Shown in pieces: positions 24,601 through 34,500 of a stretch of DNA of 64,000 nt. The stretch is from Acanthaster planci (Eukaryota; Echinodermata; Asteroidea; Valvatida; Acanthasteridae): positions 1,444,747 through 1,508,746 of the forward strand of contig NW_019091412.1 of assembly GCF_001949145.1 (NCBI RefSeq). The letters are read 5' to 3'. Every line of letters begins with the position of its first letter. Positions within the stretch are counted from its first letter, which is position 1. The notes beneath the pieces are model-generated. The model was given only the letters and a program-made list of their open reading frames with translations, was not told the DNA's origin and ran no database searches. The translations under genes were made by a program, and so were the position numbers.

Positions 24601-25350
24601 TGTCACGCGCACAATTAGTGTGTAAAAGGCATTAGTGCGAGAACCAGCGCGTGAACCAACACGCGCGCGTACTCCATTCGTTTGCGCTGCACTTTCTGGT
24701 TTACAGTGACGTCACACTGTGGTACTCTATATCGGCAAAATATGGAAGGGCTGCGTAGCACCGTGATCAGAATATCGACAAGAACATGCTTGCCCTGAAG
24801 AAGTTACTCAGTTGCCGAAAGCTCGGCAATCACATGTTTCAGAGCACTGATTTGATATTATATATTCTTGTCGATACTCTATATCGGCAGGTGGGTTAAA
24901 GTCGGGTACCAGTCACGGCCTCCGTGTAGCACGCGCGCAACAAACCTTCACTGGAAACCGCGCACACACCACAGCTCGGAATCCTGTACGTGCCCCTCTT
25001 TTTGTATGTACGTGTACACTTTATGTGCTTGTTGGATCCAGCACTTGAAACTGCTTTAAGACATTAGTTCTTGGTTGTTGTCAGAAATAGATCGGTGATT
25101 TGCAAATGCGAAGAAAGATTGAAGTTAGTTCCGTAGGTCTACTTTTGAAAATGTCACTGAAAAGTACCGTCTGGTGCATTTAGGGAGATGAATACAGGAA
25201 CTACATGTATTAAATTCCTTACGATCCAGTGTCTCCACTCGATCAGAGTGGTGATCTACAATCTACAAAACTCACCGCGTCAAACTGCACTCGTATTTCT
25301 TCCAGTTCCTCTGCAGTCAGACTTTCTGTAATCTCAGGAAGCGACGACAT
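12612..25350 (-). CDS. Plastin/fimbrin paralogue, complete, 13 coding exons, 616 residues
   Basis: An actin-filament bundler of the cytoplasm. Exons: 25276-25350, 20593-20748, 19234-19381, 18462-18570, 17810-18017, 17146-17290, 16627-16742, 16136-16213, 15686-15809, 15076-15164, 13901-14209, 13594-13737 and 12612-12761. All introns are GT-AG and all phases join, giving 1851 nt without an internal stop; family members are about 630 residues. It starts [10 protein letters not shown]. Two canonical EF loops sit at D27-E38 and D63-E74. CH domains 1-2 cover roughly 115-375 ([47 protein letters not shown]) and CH3-4 roughly 386-616 ([28 protein letters not shown]). The segment from exon 3, just before CH1, has drifted far from the usual KTFRKAI...ALGGTSE sequence, so this is the more divergent copy. 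An acetyltransferase gene is nested in intron 1. Confidence 0.93.
15195..15566. mobile_element. MITE-like element, family A, with an internal palindrome
   Basis: The ends are imperfect inverted repeats (gagccagtaaggtatttc at the left, gaaatgccacaaggctc at the right). Subterminal blocks ttcaacagcgcatgccca and tttgttcccgaaagacctt recur in the copies at 17628-17786 and, inverted, near 32119-32245. It has no coding capacity. It sits in plastin-2 intron 9, starting about 30 bp upstream of exon 10 in transcript sense. The centre holds a separate perfect palindrome (15317-15390). Confidence 0.7.
15317..15390. repeat. Perfect 34-bp inverted repeat with 6-nt loop
   Basis: Arms 15317-15350 and 15357-15390 are exact reverse complements around the spacer gacacg. 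Each arm contains two oppositely oriented CGTCAAAATCG blocks, so the arm is itself partly palindromic. No repeat of this quality occurs in the sister MITE copies. Confidence 0.95.
17628..17786. mobile_element. MITE-like element, family A, short copy
   Basis: Terminal inverted repeats gggccagttcggt and accgaaccggctc bound about 159 bp. The subterminal blocks ccaacagcgcatgcccaa and ttgttcccgaaggaccttgg match the larger copy at 15195-15566. The right end is only about 24 bp from the splice donor of plastin-2 exon 5 (17810). Confidence 0.75.
19038..19211. mobile_element. MITE-like element, family B
   Basis: About 174 bp bounded by a roughly 40-bp imperfect terminal inverted repeat. The left end starts aatacaggcgtttcataata and the right end finishes actgcctgtatt. 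Internal blocks (gaccaatcacagtgagc, gtgattggtcaacgcg) are also inverted. A related copy lies near 22200-22350. The right end is about 22 bp from the donor of plastin-2 exon 3 (19234). Confidence 0.75.
20104..20158. repeat. Short simple repeat built on aggatcct/aggattc
   Basis: Alternating ggatcct and ggattct blocks in both orientations make a low-complexity palindromic tract in plastin-2 intron 2. No function is implied. Confidence 0.6.
21416..21425 (+). promoter_or_regulatory. TATA-like box ahead of the nested acetyltransferase gene
   Basis: attataaaac lies about 50 bp before the first in-frame ATG of the plus-strand acetyltransferase. The spacing would give a leader of only about 25-30 nt. 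An in-frame stop (TGA at 21444) separates it from the start codon. Confidence 0.35.
21477..22769 (+). CDS. NAA80: NAA80-like GNAT N-acetyltransferase nested in plastin-2 intron 1
   Basis: Three exons, 21477-21574, 21871-22022 and 22462-22769, join in frame through GT-AG introns to give 185 residues. The N-terminus ([20 protein letters not shown]) matches the PLHRRPELLEACADLINAEW region I recall from human NAA80. Exon 2 supplies the GNAT strands ending [10 protein letters not shown]. Exon 3 supplies the acetyl-CoA pyrophosphate loop R91-K-E-G-L-G96, followed by GARYIHVSV and [13 protein letters not shown]80 acetylates the processed N-terminus of actin in the cytosol; that role is established for the animal enzyme and is assigned here by similarity. 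The protein is shorter than the human one and lacks its long proline-rich insert. The start is the first ATG after an in-frame stop. Other NAT-type GNATs are possible but fit the N-terminus less well. Confidence 0.75.
22045..22390. mobile_element. Composite MITE region (families A and B) inside the acetyltransferase intron
   Basis: The stretch 22200-22348 has inverted ends (cacaagagtgcgcctccaagagtttgc and, at the right, cacactcttggaggcactattgtgaa) and the CAATCAC/CGCGCGAAATCTGTC block of family B (19038-19211). It is flanked by family-A-like sequence: acaatgcgcatgcccaca at the left and gaaataccgaactgg at the right. This suggests one MITE inserted in another. Confidence 0.6.
23401..23613 (+). 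CDS. Small ORF or terminal exon of unknown function, up to 70 residues
   Basis: The frame starts [15 protein letters not shown] and ends RRFVKDLDS. Composition looks protein-like in the second half ([20 protein letters not shown]). A CCAAT motif lies about 80 bp upstream (near 23317), which would suit a small single-exon gene. Alternatively, tttatacag at 23459-23467 is a good acceptor and the last 48 codons could be the terminal exon of a gene whose start I cannot see. LYR near the N-terminus recalls mitochondrial LYR-motif proteins, but the rest does not match any LYRM protein I remember. No product is assigned. Confidence 0.35.
   Translation: MASNRIRLYRAKFHNVCNSFIQVLRTYRYARWDGAIIPEEVKYLYEDGEYRKPDEPGIQSIRRFVKDLDS
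24579..24733. mobile_element. MITE-like element with tagagtacca/tggtactcta ends
   Basis: Inverted termini (tatagagtaccaaagtgg at the left, cactgtggtactctata at the right) bound about 155 bp. The internal block gtgtgtaaaaggcattagtg recurs almost unchanged at 63153-63175, where it abuts another MITE. The end sequence tactctatatcggca occurs again at 24874-24888, so a further piece or nested insertion lies between. Confidence 0.6.
24736..24888. repeat. Insert flanked by a 15-bp direct repeat and containing inverted ends
   Basis: The sequence between two copies of tactctatatcggca (24721-24735 and 24874-24888) contains the inverted pair atcgacaagaa and ttcttgtcgat. Direct repeats with inverted ends inside look like a transposon insertion with its target duplication, although 15 bp would be long for a DNA transposon. 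Confidence 0.45.
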
Positions 25351-28342
25351 GGTTACAGAATCAACAAGACAGACATGAGTGATCGTCGATGAAGAAAAGT
25401 TAGGCAACTTTCTGCCTGATGCCGTGGAGCAGTTTGGAAGACTACCGGTTGTGCACTATGCGAATGCACTTGTATATATGATTGGGCTTGATATGTTCAT
25501 GGAATGACCAATGAGCATAACAAGCAGCTTAAAGGTTAGGCGGGGCTCTGTACATTGCATATGCATAAACCTCGCTTTGTTAGCATCCGTATGGCTTTCT
25601 GCATTCTACAGCCTTGAAAAATTATTCAGCTGGAAAAGCTAGCAGATTCTTCCATCATTCCATCAAGTTAAAACATCAAACGCTCTATCGATTTCCATAG
25701 CGGAGCAGGTAAAAAGAAGGAATACAATTGTTCAACAAAATTATTGGTCATTTTTAATTTCTAAAACTTGGTTTGGCTTTGTGACCTGAATGGTATTTAA
25801 TGAGTGGGAATAGATATGCCAGCCAGTCTTTCGGTTCATAGGGGCAATGGAGGCTTGGGCACCATCAGCGCCAGTTCTCTTGATCGGTCTTAAATAAATG
25901 TCTCAGACTGTTTCACATTATACCTTTAGAGTCCAAAAACCAACAAAAAAATAACGTAGCAAAATACTATTCAAGCCGTAACAAGTAAAGTTCTAGAAAC
26001 GATACAGATTCATATTATCATTTGCACATCATTACCGTCAATTTTATTAAAATTCAATATACGAAAAATTTAAAAAGCAGACAAAGGGAACTTCAAACAC
26101 AAAATGAAAGAAATAAAAGCTACAGCCACTGCTCACATCTTTAAATATTTATAAATAATCAGATTATACCTTTATCTCGTCTAAAAAATTAAATAAGTAA
26201 GAAAATCCTCAAAACTAAATAATCCTCGAAATATCTATTAAATAAACGTCAATGATGCTTTAGTATTTGTGTTTAAGAACAATGACAATATGATATGGCT
26301 TATACGCCAATTCTTTCTTTTGACATACATTGATGTTTGGCTTCTGGGATAGATAAATATATAGGCCTACATGCACAAATTGTATAAGAGGTGACGCTTA
26401 TTCGGCTTATGGGGAATTACAAGAATTTTAATATCATGAAATAAGATATATGAATACAAACGTGCTAAAGCGACAGACCCTGTGCAGTAGCGTCGATCAT
26501 GAGCATCGCATGAATAAATCCATACATTTGGCCAGGGTCAGGCTTTTATTGCAAAAGAATCGCGAGAATTTTAGATTAACTGCCAGATAAATATTCAGAG
26601 AAATTAAGGATGCACAAAAGGAGAGAGAGAGAGCTGTGCAGTTTGATTCATAAACGGAAAATTATCATTGTTTGTAATAACGTTTGAAACTCACATTCCA
26701 GGAAAGCTGCTAAAGGTTCTTCCAATCGTAAATCGACTACTCAAAATATCAGGAACAAAACAATAACCCAATGAAACAGCACTGTAGTACACGTCTTCGC
26801 ATCAGTTAAATTTATACGCTCGAATGTTTCGGTTCACGTTACAGTGCTGAGTTAGGTTTATTATGCATTTAACCTTTTGGATAGTTTATGAAAGCTGCAC
26901 GTACACAATTCTGAACCACTGCAGCTTCAAATTTGAGGAGATAACATCAAATCTAATGGAACTCACTTTTATTAAACTTGGTTAGAAAGTAAAATTTGTT
27001 TGGACTTGTAACAGTCAACCACCTTCCATGTTACTAAACGGACTCAGTGAACTTATTTGAGCAGCCTTCATACTGATCGGTCGACAGTCTGACAAGAAAG
27101 TTGACAGGCTGGCGACTATCAACCACAAATAATTGGTTGTTTGCTTAAAAACCAGTTGGTCGTCACTTGTACAATCATTTTGTTGACAGTCTGACAAGAT
27201 GGGAGTCTGCCTACAACTTTATTGACGCCTCCTACGACTGACCAGCGTCTCCCCACGTGGCTTGATGGTACAGATCACACATTAATCCTGGTAACTTACA
27301 ATTTATTTTTGATGAACGCTACACAAAGCATATTCCGTAGTTATCACCTGGTTGATCTTTACAGGGTTCTGACTGACCATAGCTGGCAGTACCTTTCGAT
27401 TTGAAATATATTAATCTTATATACTTATTATTTGCAAGTACACTGTACTTATTTAATAACTGAAAATAAGGCTATGCTACACAAAACAGTTACCAACCGG
27501 TTGATCTTTACGGCTCTCTGACCAAAGCTTGTAGTACCTTTCGATTTGAAATACATTAATCTTATTTACTAATTGTTTGCAAATACTTATTAAACAAATA
27601 ACTGAAAATAAGGTTACAAAGGATATATCTAACTACAGTTCCTTTATCGCCCTCTTCTGCCCCGCACTTATAACTGAGGGACCGTGATTAGTTAATATTT
27701 ATTACCCTTATGTGGTCACTAGAGGGCTCTGCTCAACAAAGCATAGTGGCTATACATCCAACACTTGAATGGATGATCATGTCTGATGTCCCTGGTAAAC
27801 CCAGTCCAAATCTTTATTCTTGAAAGTTTGATTACTTGACATTATCATTGCTCATGGACTTTAGAACGTTTAGATTGCTTTTCAAAATGGGATACATACT
27901 CCTATTTGCAAATAAAATCCCCAGTGTCATTTGCAATCTTTGTGAAAACTGACCCCACAAGTCTATAATCATGCATATTTAGTGCTTTTGGGAAAATTGC
28001 ACCCAGAGAATCTGACTGGATAATGATGGGCATCAGCACAGGTAAGATTCTTATCATTTTTGAAAAGGAATCTTACAGAGACTGTTCAACCAATCGCAAG
28101 TGAGGATGTAGTTCCTGAAAAGGAAAGCCAGCTATAACATTCCAACACAGGAGAGCTAGTAGATTAACAGAGAGGACGGATCCAGCTCTGCAAGTTTTAG
28201 GACCTTTTAGTTTCGCACAGATCTGAATCTTGATCGGAGATCTCAACACTGGTTCACTCCATCCATTGCACAGGTTCTGGTATCAGTGAACCAGTGATGG
28301 ATCACTGATTGTGACAAGGATCCACAAGAAACAAACAGGTCC
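25351..28342. other. Intergenic spacer between plastin-2 and the PRR13-like gene
   Basis: The left end (25351 to about 25700) should hold the plastin-2 5' UTR and promoter. No coding region is supportable; 26000-27000 is AT-rich with short frames only. It contains a tandem duplication (27343-27617), a smaller repeated block (gacagtctgacaag at about 27085 and 27183) and CTCF-like motifs near 27645 and 27720. The PRR13-like 3' UTR must enter from the right; a minus-strand AATAAA lies at 27813-27818. Confidence 0.5.
27343..27617. repeat. Direct duplication of about 125 bp
   Basis: The block running from ggttgatctttac through tacctttcgatttgaaat and ending ctgaaaataagg occurs at about 27350-27472 and again at about 27497-27614. 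The copies differ by scattered substitutions and small indels. Confidence 0.85.
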
Positions 28343-30284
28343 TTAGTATTTGTAGTGCTTATCCTTCTTATGTTTGTGTTTCTTGACTTTGACCTTATGG
28401 CCGCCATAGTGACCACCCTTGTGATCACAGTCACTTGATGAGCTGCTTGATGAACTTGAAGATGAAGAAGAGGAGCTGGACTTGCCATGTTTGTGTTTCT
28501 TTTTCTTCTCTTTCTTGTGCTGAATGAAAATTGTTTAAGACACACAGCATTAAAAGAGAAGGCAAAATGCACGTCAGTCTAGCCAGTTTGTGGAGACTGC
28601 CGTGGAGATTATTCCATGAAGATGCGTGGAATGTTCTTGTAAATCCGTTCCAACCAGATGACAACACAGTCACACCTTTATGCTACATTCAAATCACAGG
28701 ATGTTTTCAACACCCAAAAGATGCGGCGCATTAGCTACAAGAAGTCATAAACACTGTTTATTGACTTTAAAAATTACTACTGGAGAATTTCTCAGATTCT
28801 TCCATTGTCTCACCTTCTTATGTCCATGTCCATATGCTCCTCCTGCTCCAACAACATGGCCTGCAGGTGCATGGTACTGTAAGAGCAGTTTAAAAAACCC
28901 ACAACACCAGTTAGACCATTTATTTGACACCTCTACCCATTTGCTAAATATCTTAACCAACTTCACGACCCATTTGCTAGTCTGTTCTCAGATCAAGTTA
29001 AATGTCAAAGCATGTTGTCAAATGTGTCTGCTCTGTGTTCACGTACATGTGACAGACTGTCTGAGTCATCCCACTGCTGCCACCAAAATCTGTGTACTGG
29101 AAGGCATACTGAGTGGGTCACAATTTTTAATGACATGTAAGGGATCTAAAGTTAACACCAATCCTCAAAGCAAGGTGAGACTTACATGTATGAAGTTAGA
29201 CATCTTTGTCACTTGTATTTTGTAAAGGTGAGACTTACATGTATGAAGTTAGACATCTTTGTCACTTGTATTTTGTAAAGGTGAGACTTACATGTATGAA
29301 GTTAGACATCTTTGTCACTTGTATTTTGTAGTACATGTATGAAGTCCGTGGGGTAAGCTAAAGAACACCTTCTAACAGCGGCAAAGCCATCATTCCCACA
29401 TTCTTTGTATTCATAAAAGATGGAGGCTGACAATGGACCTCTCAGACCAAAAGTACAGCTTAAAAGTTCACTGGTACACTTACCACTGGTGCCCCAGGTG
29501 CTCCATGCATAGCTCCCTGTGCTGCATAGGGAGGGGCTCCAATGCCATAACCCGGAGGGGGTGCACTACCATATGGAGCAGCAGCAGCAGGTCCTCCCTG
29601 TGGAACAAGAATGGCAAGAATAGGTATGCAGTGATGCGCAAGTTTACTAAAACCTTATCCTTGCTAGCACTGGGGTTGATACAAGTCATGTAGATGTAGG
29701 ATCTCTGTTTTATCTGGATATCGATCAATGAAGGCTGGTCTGTGCCATTTATGGGGCGGGTTCTCAGCATTCCGGAACTGTGTGACACAAACAGGCCAAT
29801 AGGTTGCCAGATGACCCCTTTTTAACTGAGTCCCTGTCTATGGCATCGTGACATGATTACCAGTCAATAAATCTAGTGTATGACATTTGCCAATGAATTC
29901 ACTTGCACGTAATATTCATGACATTCTACAACTACACAGGCAACTTTGTAAAATGGTCAGAAATAATGTTGATCGATAATTGGAAATGTTCATAAAGACA
30001 ATAAGTCGGTCAAAAAGAAAAGATTAGGAATGTGCTTGCCAGTGACCTCTTACATAAACTTACAACATTCATGGATGGAACTATGTAACCATCAAACCAT
30101 AAACGTCAGATTTTGCAGGGATAAATCTTACCCCTGGGTAGCCCTGGGTGGGCGGGGGATATGTCTGACCTCCAGGAGGGTAAGCCGGGTTAGGTTGGGC
30201 ACCTGGGTATGCTGGCTGTTGAGGGTAGCCTCCTCCTGGTCCAGGGGGTGGGTAACCCCCCGGGGGTGGGGGTGGATAGCTCAT
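28343..30284 (-). CDS. Proline-rich protein with Ser/His/Lys tail, PRR13-like, 168 residues
   Basis: Four coding exons, 30132-30284, 29484-29597, 28814-28876 and 28343-28519, join in phase 0 at every boundary through GT-AG introns. The first starts MSYPPPPPGG and encodes Pro/Gly/Tyr-rich repeats (GYPPPGP, YPGAQPNPAYPPGG). The second continues with Ala/Pro/Gly (PPPGYGIGAPPY). The last encodes HKKEKKKKHKHGK, a run of 14 serines, an Asp-Cys-Asp, then HKVKVKKHKHKKDKHYKY. The order Pro-rich body, Lys/His block, Ser run resembles human PRR13, whose molecular role is poorly defined (it has been linked to transcription), but here a second basic block follows the serines. Low complexity makes orthology uncertain. 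An acceptor at 30317 and a donor at 31386 support a non-coding first exon reaching the divergent promoter. Confidence 0.75.
29173..29335. repeat. Tandem repeat, 53-bp unit, three near-identical copies
   Basis: Copies begin at about 29173, 29226 and 29279 with aaggtgagacttacatgtat. They are almost identical, which suggests recent expansion. They lie in intron 2 of the PRR13-like gene, and each unit contains aaggtgagac, which reads as a donor-like sequence on the plus strand. Confidence 0.95.
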
Positions 30285-31386
30285 TCTAGGTTAGCTTTGA
30301 CTTGGTGAAACTCCTTCCTGTGGTTCAGCACAGAAATGTGAACATCAAAGTTACTGCAATACATGTACACGCCTTCTGCATTCCTGAAAAATAAAGTATA
30401 AATTCCCTACGTATCTAGCTAATTATGGAAAGATAATATAAGGATGCCACTAGATGCCCCATGCACAAACCCAATGAGACTGGTCTGAACAATTTTAAGT
30501 ATTTTTATAAGTAAACGACTTGGGGTTTTTTCCTCCTACAATGAACTGTTCTGGGCAAGTTTTTGCTTTCTGAAGGCCAATAGGTCACTGTAGGGAATTA
30601 TTACTGCCGTCCATATATGGAACTCTTCCCCTAATCACTTTGACAATCGCAGAAATTCAGCAGAAATTTAGGGCCTACGTGTTGTGTAGGCCTAGTTGAT
30701 GTCGATCATGGAAAATGACAGAGAATGACTGACAGGATAAGTCAACAGATGCTCTGACACTGATTTATTCTGCAAATCTGAGTATGAAATACGGCCAACT
30801 ATGCGCCTGACATCGCTGACATGTACCCCCCATTCATGGAAGAAGGGCAGACGTCGGACCCCACTGTTCGGGGTGTCACCATGGCCACTCGTGACCACCC
30901 ATTCAACCAAGACCCAGTGTTTCTCCCATGTGTCAGTTTTAAACTCTTGTTTAATATTTAAGCCAGGCTTAAGTAGACCACACGCTACGCTAACTCAACA
31001 TGCTACTCAGGGCCAGGGTTCTTCTTCATGTTTGTACTTCGTCCTAGGCCTACGTGTATCCCTCCAGAGCGAGGCAGTTGTGGACGACGAACCATGAACA
31101 AACCAGGCTTGTCATGCCTGGCAGTGGTAGCACTAGCCTAGATTACTCGGAACTCACTCCCTCCTAGCTTTTGCTGCATCGAGTGACGCGTATGACGATA
31201 CATCGTAGGCCCTACTTCAATACTTGTACTTGAAGAATCTGCTTTGATTTTAATCACCTCCTACCTTTTTATGACCTCCTAGTTAGGATCCCTAGAGGAT
31301 GTTTCGGGAGGAAACCAAGTACCAAGTGCGAGGTCTCGAATGTAAGTTTAATAAATACACAAAACTCACTGTAGGCCTAGGCTTAC

Positions 31387-31548
31387 CTGGTATTTGGTAA
31401 CTGGGCGTAACTTGGCTTCTGTTGCAATACCATGCAATTATCTTACCTCTTGGTGGCGCTATACATTGTCAACAACGCCAGCACAGCAGCAGAAAACACG
31501 CCAACTACGTACCGGACCGGTTGATGCTGAAAACAACAGAAGTTCATC
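31387..31548. promoter_or_regulatory. Divergent promoter and 5' UTRs of the PRR13-like and ZCCHC17 genes
   Basis: On the minus strand a strong donor (ccag|gtaagc) at 31386/31387 marks the end of a probable non-coding first exon of the PRR13-like gene. On the plus strand the ZCCHC17 coding exon starts at 31549. The two 5' ends therefore lie within about 160 bp. The interval contains a CTCF-like box (ctcttggtggcgct, 31446-31459) and no clear TATA box. Confidence 0.55.
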
Positions 31549-34500
31549 ATGTCTGTTTCCTACCAAAGAAAACATGGACAAACAGGAGAAAGTCGACAAT
31601 CAGAGGCACCAGAACTGTACAGTATATTCGATGGAGAGGTAACTCACGTAGATTTTTACCACCAAGTGTAAGGGTTCGTCAAACATGTCAAAGCAGCAGT
31701 GTACGTGTGTGGGTGGAGTTCGCCAAGTGAGCTTTATGGATTCCTGGCCTGACATGTACCGGTAGTCTGCATGCTTGCTTTAAAAAGCACTGATTATTAT
31801 AAGAAGGCCAGTTTTCTGCCATGGCCTCCAAATTTAAATGACACAAGCTCCATATCTGATTTATTTGTTAGGCCTAACACACATTCAAGTTTTCTCTCAT
31901 ATTGAAATATTTTATGGAACAGCCATTACAAAGTGACCTAACATTTCTTTTGTTTTGTTGTGTAGGTGGTCTCCATACAGTCATATGGTGCTTTTGTGAA
32001 CATTCCTGGATTTCACAAAAACGGTTTGTTCAAACTCTTATTCCAGCATACATCACAAATTGAGAAAGCCTTAAATGCTACAAAACATGGAACACATGAA
32101 TGCAAACTTTAATGAGGGAGTTCGTTGGGCCAAGCCAAAATGCCAAGGTGTTTCGGGAACAAAGCATGCGCAAGTCAGCATAGCTGTTACCGAAATAGTC
32201 TCATACTGGGCGTGCGCTGTTGGAATAGAACTTTTTCACCCACGTGTCTTGATTGAGCTAAATGTAAACAATACCACCGTGGATGGACTGCCTTGGCCAC
32301 CGTGATCGCATATTCCTATGGGTAGCTTCAACCACGTGCAGGTGCACTTGCGAACGCTGCCTGTTGGACTAGTTTATCTTGAATAGGTAGATTACCATCA
32401 CAACACTATGGATTCAGCACAATCGTGACATCACAGGAAAAAGGTCTATACTGAACTGCCGGGTGCCTCATTCAGTTATTCTTACCCAAGAAAATTTTCC
32501 TGATGCATTGTTTCAGGTCTTTGTTGTGGCACTAATCATTTATGTATCAACAGTGAAAACTTGGCTCAGGCTTGCTAATATGAAATCATCTTTAATTTTG
32601 TGCTTCTTCTTTTAAAACTAGGCCTGGTTCATAAAACACAGATTTCGTCAGCTAGAGTTGAGGATGTTTCCGAGGTTCTGGCACTTGGTGATCGTGTCTT
32701 CTGCAAAGTCATCTCTCTTGGGGTTTGTCACTATATTATGGTCTCTGTGTGCTCATGAATTTCACCTTCATTTGATGAAAATATACTTGACAAATGAAGT
32801 TGATATTATGAATATCTTGCATAACCATTCACTTAAAATAACTGCATTAGAATAAAATGTTGATGTTCTTCTCACAGGAGGATGATAATTCCAAGATTTC
32901 TTTGTCCATGAAATTTGTGGACCAAGGTCAGGGCAAGGACTTGGATCCTAACCTGGTCCAGATGAAGTAAGCATCAAGATTATCTTTGATCCAGAAGGAA
33001 AGAATTTAAAAAGATGAATTTGTACAACGCAATTCTTAATTAGATGTTTACTTCACTGCTTCTGAAAAACCTAGCATGTTGAAAAAATATTGTTAAAAAG
33101 ATAGTCAAATCCACCATCAAGAATTGGTTTAAAAGAAAACTTCGAATGCATCACTCTTATTGTGCTGGACAAAGCAAGATGTTTACAGTTTCTAGAAAAA
33201 TGAAACATTTTAAGTTGTTGATTGCTCCAAATCATAAAACTGATGGCCAGTTACTAGAACCTGTGACACTCCTTGTTGCACGAGATATGCACAGAGTTTA
33301 TTTTTGGGTGTGGTTCTCAAAATTCCAGTTTGAACAAAAAATTGCAACCTGTATTCTGGCATTATCTTCTGACTTCACAGAACTTTAACACAGGGCAATG
33401 ATACTTGCTGACTCCAGAAATAAATGAACCATGAACAATTTCTTCTTCAAAAGTGGAATAGTCTATGTTTTTGTTTGTTGACCATGCAGACAGGAAGAGC
33501 AAAGAAGGAAGAAAGGTCGAACCTTCGTACAGCCAAAGATTGAACTCGGAGCTGTCTTCAACACTGTTTGCAAAAAATGTGGAACTAAAGGTAGGAAAAA
33601 TTCTGCAGGACATAAGAGGCAACAGGATGGTCTAGTTGAACTTGTATTAAAGAGTGCAGTTTGCTGTCCAATGTAATGCGAAGTGCTGGTTGTCATTGGC
33701 GCTATTGCACGTAATGTAAACTGGCATCTCTTTGAGTCTTGAGATACTCACTTTGAGCCTTAAGATACTCACTTTGAGCCTTGAGATACTCACCTTGAGC
33801 CTTGAGATACTCAAGGAATGAGTGCTGTCATTTCAATCAAAGGTTTCTTTGCAGGACATTTGGCTAAGGACTGCTTCCAGATGCCAGGTACCAAAACCTA
33901 TGATCTTTTGCCAGATGAAGATGATGCTGTTTTGCAGCTAGGTGCCAAGGAAATACCCACATTGTCACCTCCGAAAAAGAAGAAAAAGAAAAAGGTATGG
34001 TTGAAAGGCACTTTGCTAGAATCACTTTGACATCCTTGGAAATCACTGTGACAGTTGATAGTTCAAACCACTTTCATACTTTGTATACATGCACATGCAC
34101 TTCAACTTCACTCATTACATGAAAAGGTTTAATAAAATTGTAATTTCTACAGTGTTTTGATGTATGAACAAAGCTGTTTTGGATCGAACAAACAGTCTTT
34201 ATATATTTTTCCAAAAGCACAACAGGTGCAATTCCGTGCTGAGTAGAGAGTTTCACCTGTTGAGTGGTTTAAACTGATCAATTCAGTACTTTGTCTACAG
34301 GAAAAAAAGAAGAAATCTAAAAAGCATCGCCACCAATCAGTGAGTTCCGACAGCTCGGAATGTGAGAGTGCCTCCTCTGGTGACAGACATCCTAACAGAC
34401 ACTCACATAAACACCGTCGTACATCGAAGGACAGTAAGAGGTCAGAGAAGCATCACCCCCACAGATCGCCTGGTTCAGATTCATCAGATAATGGATCTGT

